From the NCBI GenBank assembly GCA_951394045.1, contig OX595993.1, positions 992,001 through 1,056,000 of the forward strand: a DNA stretch of 64,000 nt. The letters run 5' to 3'. Positions 50,001 through 58,500 of this stretch are shown piece after piece (the first letter of the stretch is position 1; every line of letters starts with the position of its first letter). Both the position numbers and the translations under genes were made by a program. Under the pieces are notes generated by a model. The model searched no databases. It was not told where the DNA came from and saw only the letters and a list, made by a program, of their open reading frames with translations. Origin of the DNA: Nitzschia sp. DOCU1 (lineage: Eukaryota > Bacillariophyta > Bacillariophyceae > Bacillariales > Bacillariaceae).

Positions 50001-51558
50001 GCTTGCCATAGAGGCATGCGGGGCACACAATATTACGGCATTTCGCGAGCTTTCGGGGCAATATTCCGAGTTCTGCCGCCCAACGGATATTCTTGAAGGG
50101 CGCATGTCCCAACTTTACGTGCCATCCCATAAACAACGCTTCATCTCGGGGAGTCAGGGGTTCATCGATGTTCTCAGCACGTTCGTTGGTGTTGGGTTCT
50201 GTGGAGAACGTTACTTTCTTAACTATCTTTTGTAGGCGCGCAAGTTGCTCATCAGAGGAACTCGCATCATCAGTTTCATCATCGTCGTCAGCATCACTCA
50301 AAGAGGCTTCATCATCCGACACCACATTGGCATCAGGTGGCACAGGAAGCAACATCGTCTCTGAAGAATCCTCTTCATCGTCGGGCACAATGTCAGGCGT
50401 CTGAGGAAAGCCGCCAACAAAAGAACAGTACCCATGATACGTCGCATGAGCTTGAACCATCGGAAGGTTGACTGAAGAATCAAGGGGTGCCTCGACAACC
50501 GTCCTCCCTCGATTCCAGGAGAGGATGTAACCTGCATCATCGTCGGGATGAAGGCAAAATGTTGCGCCGTCTCCCTCAGTTTCTCCAGCAGCGTAACGCT
50601 TTTGGTTCATGTGCTTGCGCCAACTGTGAGGGCATAATAAACGGTAAGGTACATTGGGACTGTAGTATGCGTCATTGTCCTCAAGAACCACTGCGTTGCC
50701 TTGAATGTCGAGAGTGTGCCATCTGACTTTACCGACATGGGAAATTTGGCCGTCACCAACACCCGTCAATTTGCAGCGATAGGGGCGTGCATCGATCAAG
50801 TCGGACAAAAAGGGCGTTAGTGTTTTACTCGTTGCAGAGTCAACCACTACTGGAAAAGAATCAGATCCCCAATTTCCAACATCGCGTGGTTGCGAATCGT
50901 CGTCCGTGTTATCGCCGGTAGTTGAAAGTGCGTGTAGAAGCGAATAAGACTCATCAAAATTAGGAGCCGTGTCGCCTTCATTCAGAGGAGTTTCGCAGGG
51001 GCTTATGATAGCAGTAGGACTCATTAGGCACAGGGCCATAAGAAAGAGCAAAATGTTACCAACAACGAGCAACAGCTTGCGTCGTCGCGGGCGAACTTGG
51101 ATAATTACATCGCGAATGCAATAGAACTTGTCGGGAGGCTTGCGGAACAAGAGAAAGCAAAGCACAGATATATGCGCAATTGCTCGTTCCATCAAAACCA
51201 AAAGTGAGAAATCTCGATAGGCCAACTTGGCTCTGCAGTACCAAAGCAAATGGTACATGCGAGCAAGGGATTCCTTCAATTGAACATGTGATAGCACCAT
51301 ATAGAACTCCGGTAGTACGCAAATGCCAATCGGAGGGCGTCGCTGTTTGCGCCGTCGAATCGGCCGCTTGTCTCGAGGTAACGCTTTTAGTATCGGGGGC
51401 ATATCGAAGATGCCGACCGCATACACAAAAGCAATCTTCAGCATGGGTATACCCAGTGCCGGATTAAAGAACAAAGTCAACAACCAATCTGGTAGTAGTG
51501 GTTCATACCCGAAACAGGCAACCCAAGCGAGGTGCCAAATAAGCCTGCAGAAGCACAT
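47059..51558 (-). CDS. pol: Pol polyprotein of the copia element
   Basis: 1499 residues from the ATG at 51558, though the frame is open from the gag UGA (51583-51585). In order: an unusual hydrophobic N terminus (~1-190, with LLLVVGNILLFLMALCLMSP near 165-185); protease-like region with VVVDSATSKTLTP (~236) where DTGA/DSGA is usual; GAG-pre-integrase H-x3-H...C-x2-C (WHVKLGHAP...CPACLYGK); integrase DDE in VSVDQLIS, YHADNGIF and NGVCERRIQDL; RT with DFVLAFPQADVKTDVYM and YVDD (~1166); RNase H with YVDADFAGG (~1328), STTEAEYIALS and KHLAIQYHHF. Ends ...LRLRLCGW. All catalytic residues of IN, RT and RH are kept. Confidence 0.96.
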   Translation of the reverse strand: MCFCRLIWHLAWVACFGYEPLLPDWLLTLFFNPALGIPMLKIAFVYAVGIFDMPPILKALPRDKRPIRRRKQRRPPIGICVLPEFYMVLSHVQLKESLARMYHLLWYCRAKLAYRDFSLLVLMERAIAHISVLCFLLFRKPPDKFYCIRDVIIQVRPRRRKLLLVVGNILLFLMALCLMSPTAIISPCETPLNEGDTAPNFDESYSLLHALSTTGDNTDDDSQPRDVGNWGSDSFPVVVDSATSKTLTPFLSDLIDARPYRCKLTGVGDGQISHVGKVRWHTLDIQGNAVVLEDNDAYYSPNVPYRLLCPHSWRKHMNQKRYAAGETEGDGATFCLHPDDDAGYILSWNRGRTVVEAPLDSSVNLPMVQAHATYHGYCSFVGGFPQTPDIVPDDEEDSSETMLLPVPPDANVVSDDEASLSDADDDDETDDASSSDEQLARLQKIVKKVTFSTEPNTNERAENIDEPLTPRDEALFMGWHVKLGHAPFKNIRWAAELGILPRKLAKCRNIVCPACLYGKQKRRPWRTKGQNKQGALKKATKPGECVSVDQLISSTPGLVAQSTGKLTTSRYKVATVFVDHYSDLDYVHVQESTSAADTIEAKRAFESFAVEHGVTIKHYHADNGIFASKGFREEVAACGQTLSFCGVGAHHQNGVCERRIQDLCDSARAELAYAAHRNPAVTAELWPYALRHASYVRRILPQQGHSMSPEELFSGSKVRPTTRFLHAFGCPVYVLKAALQSGTPHPKWDDRSRVGVYLGHSRQHASSVSLIMNPQTGHISPQFHCVFDDAFDSAKTDKNFSTVWAEKAGFAEQRGNNEARDDYSKIVIPQGLQVPFVQDNGRNEPTEKPPMQENEGADDGDIQGNVTEQNEDDRELEQVAVEASQRPERTTRSGRRIQRSQRLQESPLLQQLQSFVSIAKHASDVLTRLDEDSLTALTKELVAFPASLADPDTMYLNEAMKQDDRDEFLKAMVKEIEDHTVRGHWRVTTRAEMRQRGYNFKPIAAIWSFKRKRNPMGQITKYKARLCCHGGQTVQGVHYHETFSPVVAWSTVRLLLTLSEIYGWHARQIDFVLAFPQADVKTDVYMHVPEKFRVKNGKLELDIDAPHPSKQDAIVKLIKNVYGLKDASKTWVDHITRGLLDYGFKQSEVDPCLFVRGDMLFCLYVDDAICLTPKKEDADRLIADLKQRGYILTDEGSLSAYLGIQVERLKGNRISMTQPALIERIIAQVNLKDQQMHDTPADVILHRDENGPPRKTDFHYRSIIGQLNYLAGTTRPEIQFAVHQCARFSENPRMSHEKAVKRIVRYLKKTKDKGLIMTVDKTKGIECYVDADFAGGYQKENPMNPRDCLSRTGMIVKFAGCPIVWSSKLQSTIALSTTEAEYIALSTAAREVIYLMNLTDELRAQGVKLIADQPKIQCRVFEDNSGAIELAKLPKLRPRTKHLAIQYHHFRSWTVRGINNEEPRIKVEYIATKEQEADIMTKPLPRALFESLRLRLCGW

Positions 51559-51582
51559 TATGTGCGACCACAGGCGTCCCCT

Positions 51583-52962
51583 TCAGGAGTCCATGACAGC
51601 CACGATCGCTTCGATCTTGCTATCAACTTCATCTTGGGAGAGACCTTTCTGCTTGAGCATTGAGGTCAGAGTTGCCTTGTTAAGTCCAGTCTGGCTCTCA
51701 GAGGAAGTGCTGCCACCGGATTTGTTACTCTTTGCAGCGACATTGGCATGCTGGACAACACATTTGCCAGGGGAGTGGCGAACCCACATCCCGACACCAT
51801 TGTGACCAGGACCGGTACACCATTGGTATTCCTTGCCATCGTGGGTGTATTTATTGGTGGTAGAAAGACTTTTGTCCTTCTTCCATTCGGGAGTTGTTGC
51901 GCCACCTTTCTTACCCCGCTTGGCGCGCTTCTTGTCGTTTGGCTTAGTACTGCCACCTTGTTTGGTTAAAGCCTCAATCTTCGACGTGAGCGCGACGATT
52001 TGCTCATCTTTCGCAGAGCGCTTGCTCCACGAGCCAAGATCGCGAAGTTCAGAATACTTCTTGTCGGCACGGTCCATTAATTGCTCAGCAGTAGTGATAG
52101 TGGACGAATTCCATTCGTTCTTCCAGAAATTGACGGAAGCGAGGAATTCTTCATTCGTAGCCGTCTTATAAGCGCGGAAAAGCGCAATGAGAGTCTCAGT
52201 CTCATCTGATGCGTGGCCAGCTGCAATCAAGTCGACGAGCTTCTCTCGCACATCCTGATTTAGCAACTGGACGTTCCACTTGTATTTCTTCAAGTGCAAC
52301 TCGAAGAACTTCTCCTTAATTGCAAAGGTAGAAGTGTGCGTCGCGGCGAAAGTTCCACTTAGGACATAATACAATAGTAGAGGTCCGTCTTCTCCGAGAG
52401 AGGCGCGCTTGGGAGCCAACTTCTTTTGTGGTGCTGCGCCAAGGCTGTTCCACACGTAGTGGTACATCATTTTAGTATGAATCCTCTCTTGTGCATCGGC
52501 TACCGTCGCGGGTGCAGCCGCTGCAGCACGAGCATCCTTCGCTGCGATTGCGTCCGACTCCTTGATTTCTCCATAGTGAGTCGGGATGTATTTATTGTTC
52601 ACCATCAAAAGTGCTGCCCACTTGCGGCACATGTCGGCTTGATTACCGAAACTGGCCAGAAATTGAGGCAAATCCTTGACATCGCCTGAGAACTTGGTCT
52701 CACAGGGCTCAATTCCACGATTCCACAAAGAAGTCCCGACCTTTGTACCAAGATCGATGTCACCATCCCAAGGGGACATTAGAATCGGTCCAGCCGCCGC
52801 TTGGGGCGGTTGTTGTTGTTGTTGCGCTGCATTTTGGGCAGCTTGTTGCGCTGCAATTGCGGCTTGTTGTGCCTGAGCGAGCTGCTGTCCCTGTTGCTGC
52901 ATCAACTGTTGCATCTGGGCCACCTGGGCCTGAAGAGCGGCTACAGCGTCTGCATCCGCCAT
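51583..52962 (-). CDS. gag: Gag of the copia element
   Basis: 459 residues. The N-terminal ~60 residues are Gln/Ala-rich coiled-coil-like (MQQLMQQQGQQLAQAQQAA). A capsid-like helical region follows (KFSGDVKDLPQFLASFGNQA, FELHLKKYKWNVQLLNQDVR), then a K/G-rich basic stretch and a zinc-knuckle variant YQWC-x4-GHNGVGMW-x2-H-x3-GKC, common in diatom copia Gag. It stops at UGA 51583-51585 (TCC TGA AGG on the minus strand), after which the pol frame continues in register for eight codons to the pol ATG. Readthrough is the likely Pol expression route. Confidence 0.93.
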   Translation of the reverse strand: MADADAVAALQAQVAQMQQLMQQQGQQLAQAQQAAIAAQQAAQNAAQQQQQPPQAAAGPILMSPWDGDIDLGTKVGTSLWNRGIEPCETKFSGDVKDLPQFLASFGNQADMCRKWAALLMVNNKYIPTHYGEIKESDAIAAKDARAAAAAPATVADAQERIHTKMMYHYVWNSLGAAPQKKLAPKRASLGEDGPLLLYYVLSGTFAATHTSTFAIKEKFFELHLKKYKWNVQLLNQDVREKLVDLIAAGHASDETETLIALFRAYKTATNEEFLASVNFWKNEWNSSTITTAEQLMDRADKKYSELRDLGSWSKRSAKDEQIVALTSKIEALTKQGGSTKPNDKKRAKRGKKGGATTPEWKKDKSLSTTNKYTHDGKEYQWCTGPGHNGVGMWVRHSPGKCVVQHANVAAKSNKSGGSTSSESQTGLNKATLTSMLKQKGLSQDEVDSKIEAIVAVMDS

Positions 52963-53030
52963 GGTTGGATTCGTATCTCGTCCCGAACGTAAGTTGACAA
53001 TCTTGTTGTATCGCTTCCGTACGCAAAGTA

Positions 53031-53046
53031 CGTTGGGCTCATAACC
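53031..53046 (-). other. Copia primer-binding site, half-tRNA-Met type
   Basis: Plus strand CGTTGGGCTCATAACC touches the LTR start at 53047; it equals the 5' half of an initiator-like tRNA-Met ending in the anticodon loop (CAT inside GGGCTCATAACC). Priming by a cleaved half-tRNA-Met is the classical copia mechanism. Confidence 0.8.
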
Positions 53047-53395
53047 TGTGAGAAATAACTTCCAAAAGGAAAGATTGTGAGCTATTTTATTGAGGAGCTA
53101 TTCGTCTCCGACTCGGGAGATTTCGTCAACAAACTCCGAAATTTCTGTAACACATAAAAGTAGATTACTACCGACTTGCGTAGAATGTGAACGCGTCGGG
53201 TCGTATCTTAAGTTGGAAACACATGAACCGAAATATCTGCAACCGTCAACAACATCTACCATATGGTCAATATCGGCAGCAGCGTCATCGTCCAAACTTG
53301 TGACACTCATATTGTGTAGGCGGTGCGTCAACAATGACGCCGCCCGGCGACACATCTCGCCCGGCGCGCGTTACAAGCGTCAGCATTTTCTCACA
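53047..53395 (-). repeat. Copia 5' LTR
   Basis: 349 bp, TGTGAG...TCTCACA on the plus strand. Its first ~110 bases on the minus strand serve as a new 3' end for the host gene frame, with a stop at 53285-53287. Confidence 0.95.
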
Positions 53396-54632
53396 AGCTC
53401 GGGCACAAGTTTCACAGATGAACACCGAAGTGATGTAACTCTGGAGCGCAACGGCGGCGAAAAGGATTGATCCATAGACAATACCAGCCTGGTAGAAAAC
53501 TGTGGACAGGAGGCGGTGGTTTCGAAAAGTGAGTACGAATGAACCGACAACCAGCGATTCCTCACGAGTAGTAGAAGTCCGTACCATATGGCAAAAGAAT
53601 GTAGCCTGCTGAAATATAATTCACAACAATGGCGGAACAAGAAAGGGCTCCGAGCAATTGGGGGTCTGTAACGGTGGTAGCTGTCAAAGTGAGGGTCAGA
53701 TCGAAGACAACGGTGCTTCTTCTCATCAAGCTGTCGCGTGCAGTTGTCAGGCTGAATTCCGTCGAGGACCCTTGTCGCTTCTTCGAGGAACACACGGAGG
53801 AGGACCTGCTGGCATCATCCTTCAGCTCTTCAACTTCCGTATCGGAATCATCGTCGGAAGTGGTGAATGAAGGAAATGTTGTGTCATATGTCTGTTCCTC
53901 CTGCTGTGCCCCATCGCGTTCATCATGGAATTCGCCACCAGCAGCACTACTTGCCTCTTTCAAGTGTGGATCTGCTGGTGGAGCCGACGACGACGCAGCA
54001 AGGGACGAATGCTGATCATCAGCATTATCTTTCTTCTCAATGGTCACGGGGACAACCTCTTTGGTGGTGGGTTCGTCGTCACCAACAACAATAACACCAG
54101 CAGGAGAGCCACCAGCACCACCGGACAGCATAGACTCTATGGTCCCCTTCAACGCTGTAAATTCCGAATAGATACTATTCGTGAGGTTTGTTAGGCTGAC
54201 GAAGGAAACGTTATAATTCTTCTCGTCGCCAACCGCACCATGGCCCAGCACCACCTCACCACCATATGCTGGTGTTGTTGTTTCGTTGTTCATATCATGA
54301 TGAGGAGGACCATCTGTTGTTTCTGCTGGTGCTCCTGGAGGAATCACGAAAGCAAACTCTGGGATCATGGGATGGACGGCAGCAGCAGCAGCAACCTTGC
54401 GCTCGGCGGCCAGCACGGGGGGCGGTACTTGCTCTTCAAGAGAAAAAGCGCAAAGAATATTTTTAGCAGCATCATCCTCCGTGCTGCCGCTGCTTGGTTC
54501 TTCCTCGAAGACAGCAGCAATGAAGGTGGTGCTGGGGGTGTCCGCCTCAAGAAGAAGAACAACAGTGGATTCTGGTGCTGGTGGTTCTGTCAATCCATGT
54601 TTATCATGGTTCTTGCCGACCACCAGCGGCAT
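53285..54632 (-). CDS. Low-complexity membrane protein gene whose last exon holds the copia insertion
   Basis: Exon 1 is 54632-53585; an 85-bp intron (53500-53584; donor GTACGG, acceptor CTGTCCACAG) leads to exon 2 from 53499. Splicing makes ...AGYILLPY-V-FYQAGIVYGS in frame. The first ~290 residues are Ser/Thr/Glu/Pro/Ala-rich; two C-terminal membrane segments follow (LLGALSCSAIVVNYISAGYI; GSILFAAVALQSYITSVFI). The native end (24 codons) lies at 46591-46665. With copia present, the frame enters the LTR after ...ICETCARA and runs 37 more codons to a stop at 53285. Function unknown; the altered protein may still be made. Confidence 0.72.
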
Positions 54633-55541
54633 CGTCAATCCTTCTTCTTCTTCTTCTTCTTGGTGCGGAGATTGTTGTTGGTGCTCCTTTGTTTTCCTCG
54701 TTCCTTGCTGTTGCTGGAACTTCTTCTTCTTGACGAGGGGGCTTTTATGATCATGTCAAAATAAGGATTCTATGATATCCCAGTCAGGACGAGGTGCTGC
54801 TGCTGGCGAGCAGGACGAGCACGAGAGGTGCGAATGAGGAACATGCCAATTTACACGTACCCGGCGCCCAGCACCACGTCCTCATCATCTTCACCGTTTT
54901 CATGTAAGAGTTGCTCGTCGCAAAGGTCCGGAAGTCGGGTTATCTGCGGCCGATGCCACGCACTACGGGTGACCAAACAGAACTTGGTTAGCAAGTAGTC
55001 TCACGGTCGCATGACGGTGGTACACATCGCCTCAGCCATTGTCCAAGTACCTGGTAGTCCACGGAGTCAACTACCCTTCACTATCATCTAGCTAGAGAAA
55101 GAGCTAGCGTAACAAGCTAATAGAGTAGCCAGCTACCTGGTACTACCTCTAGTTGAGAGCGACGCGTAACAAGCTAGAGTAGCGCTAATATGGTATAGCT
55201 ACTATTACTAGCTACTCTAGAGAGAGACGCGCGCTCAATCCCACGTTTCGTGTGTGCCAATTTTCAACCGAACATGTTCTCCTATGTACCATGCCAACGT
55301 ACCAGGTACGACTCAAATTTCCGACTCATTGGTCGGAGGGGTCCGCAGCAGTTAAAGCATGCCGATGGACGGGAGCAATCCAGCACGACCGAACATTTCC
55401 GTATTCTACAGAATTGTAGATATGCATAGAGAGAAATGGAATGATGGCTCGCGCCTGCACTCTCTCCATCCTCTTTTGCGTCAAGTCACAACCATGGCGT
55501 TGCTCTCTTCATAACACGCTCGTTTGTGGTTATTGTTAACC
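54633..55541. other. Intergenic, nothing coding
   Basis: Starts with a (TTC)n microsatellite (54640-54660). 55080-55215 contains repeated AGCTAGCTAGAG/CTACCTGGTA-type words in both orientations. No gene supported. Confidence 0.5.
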
Positions 55542-58500
55542 ATGGCTTCCACTAGCAACAACCACAATACTGCTACGGCAGCTCCACCCGCCGATGTTAT
55601 TGCACGGCCCATCATTACAGAGGCCCAGTTACGATGGTCTCAATTTCATCACAAGCGTCGGGCTGTGCAAGTACGGGCTTCTCTCAAGACTTTCTATGAA
55701 TCTCCCGTAAGCCTGGAACAAGTCGAGGGTGCCTTGTCGGAAGATGCCAAAAGTAGTTCTTGTTCCGAATCCTTGAGGGAAATTCGTCAAAAACGACCCG
55801 CCGTTTCCAAAGGACGCCGTGCCTTACTTCGCGTATCGAAACGCAAGTATGAAGAACGACGACAAGCCATTGTGGAACATGGCTTTCAGGGAACGATGAA
55901 CAATGACGAGGATGAGGATGATGCTACAAGTAACAAGGAGGCAGAACTGGAAGATGCACTCAATGAGATCTTCTTCATGACGTCGAAACGACGACGACGA
56001 AAACGTCATCATCGACGACGTGACGGCCAGGAGGATTCTAGTTTTCAACGGTTTCAGGCCGCTTGTCAAGCCGTCATGATGAATTTGGCAGCACCACCCA
56101 AACATTCCATAGCCATTCCTACCCGCAAGTGGACGCGTACTGTGGATTCTTCTAGTAATTTATTTCAAGACTATTTGGATGAGTGGGGCATGATGCGGGG
56201 ACCTCGTCATCATGCTCATCACATTGAAGAATTTGCCGCTGCTGCTGCCCCCATGGATCGTGGGGCATCGTGGATGATGCACTTGCCAGCCAAAGCCACC
56301 TCCATTGCCAGAGATAATCCGTATTATCATGATCCATCACTAGCATTGCCACCCTCGGCGGGATCCAACTTTCAACATGAGGACGATGGGGACGAGACGC
56401 ATTCAGTTGCATCCACACTGGCATTGCAAGCACCCGGGGCTCAAAAATTCTCTCGACTGGTAGCTCTGGTGCAGCAACGCATGATTGAGCAAATGCAGCA
56501 ACAACAACTAAAACAGGCACAAGCAGCAGCAACATCAGCATTCGCCAGACCGACTTCTCAACGAGTTGTCGCTAGTCCTGAGGGGCGTCCAGTAGTACAC
56601 GATCAGGAGGGGGAGGAACACGAAGGCAATGATATTGAGATTGTAGCCACATGGCACACATCTACAGGTGCTGTCGGTGGTGAGTTTCATACTCGTCATC
56701 ATTCTTCCTTGGCGGCGTCTCCCTTTTCTCCACCACAAGCCCCTGTCCGCGAACGCAAAACCCATTACGTTCCTCGCATGCGTTTGAGAGACTTTTTACC
56801 AGAAGGGACTACCGAACAAGAAGTACAAGAATTGGAACGTAGTTTGCAAGATGGGAAAGGTATTCCGCCTACCATGAAGTTACGGGGATTGCTATTTCCA
56901 ACCGAAGAAGGCGACTCGTCGTCACCTGGCCGGCGACGTGCAAGTCCAGCGCAAGAATTAGCTTCGGCGTTTGAAAAAAAGCCAGATCCAACAAGACGAC
57001 TCAGCAAAACAAGGCAAATGGCACAATCCTTGGAAGGTCACATTCCCAAGTATCATCCCAAAATGCGATTGCGGTCAAACTTTGAATATCACAATCAAGA
57101 AGGAGAAGAAAAGAAGTTATCCGAAGATGGGGCGGTTATTGGACGATTGGATCCGTCCTTCTCCGAACGTTTTGATGCTCCCATGGATGAACAACAAGCT
57201 GAATTTTTGGAGCTTCAAAGACCAATCAGGCAGACGCATGCCTTGGCGGGCAACTTTAGTGGTACTAGAAGTGGTAGTGCTGCCGACAAGGTCGAGGGCC
57301 TGTCACAACGAGGCAGAACACGCAAAGAAGACGGTTTGACGGGGGTACTGGAGGACATGGCCCCTCCTGATGTGGGAATTGTATCGTCGTCCTCTCATGA
57401 AGAGCAGCTCCAGGAGCCTCCCCGTCGCAAACAACATCCACTTTCGGATCGATTTGTTCAAGCTATGCAGGCATCGCAACAACCACCGACAAAGGAATCT
57501 ATGGTCATTCGACCACTACCTCCAGGAACGTGCTGTACCCGTTGTGCCAAGGAATCTCCTCTAGCAGCAGCATCGTTGGGTGGACATGGTTCCTTCTTTT
57601 CTGGTGACAATAATAATACTTTGGAGGCACAAATCCTCAAAATATCCGCAGGTTCCATGAACCGTGTCTCGGAAGTGTTTTCGCAATTGAGGCAAGGTAA
57701 TGGCGATGACGACAGGCGTGAGAGTATCGCCACTGTTGTCACCAAGAGTAGTACTGGGGGCGGCAGCCAACGAGTTTCCGACTTTTTTGCCAAGGTGCGA
57801 CAATTTCATCCTCGTGCCACGACGGATGAGCAAGACCCTGGTACTACCTCGGCTGCTGATAATAAGGAAGCGCCCCTGGAAGATACCGACTTTTTTGCTC
57901 AAGTCAGGGAGATGATTGCCACCAGTGATGATGACGAAGAGTCGGCATCCCAACGAGTTTCTGACTTCTTTGCTCAGGTGCGACAAATGGAAGAGGAAAT
58001 AGAACAGGAGAAAGCTGATCATTGCATGTTGTGTGAAGATTGTCAAGTTCAGGACATTGAAGATCGAGTCGAATCGGCCAGCGTCAGTTTGTCTCCTGAG
58101 CATGGAACCACGCCAGTATCCAATCGGTCTCGTGAAACTCTGTCTACCAAAACTATCGACGAAGATGCCAAGTCGGAGGCTAGATCAGATCATTCGGCAC
58201 TCTCAAGTGTGTGGAATCGGGGCCGTTCTAGCTTGAGCCAGTTTGCCACCAATCTGAATGCCATTACAGAAAAGACGCTGGCCGCCAATCCTCAAATTCG
58301 TAAGTCTGCTTCGAGCATGCCTGGTCGAGTAGGAGGCTTTTTGCAAATACTGCAGGGTAAAAAGGATCAAGAACAGCAGCAGCCGCACGCGGAGCCGGCA
58401 CAGTTATCAACCGAAGCCCAGGATGCTCCAGAGGAAGTGGCGGCGACCCCTAGACGACAAGAGCTTGAGTATAACAGTGAAAATGATCTGGAGGCCATGG

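Larger units (their letters stand above)
46671..53395 (-). mobile_element. Complete Ty1/copia LTR retrotransposon (CoDi type)
   Basis: 349-bp LTRs at 46671-47019 (3') and 53047-53395 (5') with terminal inverted TGTGAGAAA/TTTCTCACA; four differences by eye, all transitions. Target duplication AGCTC at 46666-46670 and 53396-53400. Primer site (half-tRNA-Met) abuts the 5' LTR and a purine tract abuts the 3' LTR. Domain order is Gag, protease, integrase, RT, RNase H, as in copia. Gag and Pol lie in one frame with one UGA between. No lesion is seen, so it may be mobile. It sits in the last exon of a host gene. Confidence 0.97.

Noticed and set aside
53285..53587. Frameshift in the host membrane gene near 53560
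   Set aside because: At first the change of frame looked like a lesion, but an 85-bp intron with proper donor and acceptor (53500-53584) joins the frames exactly.
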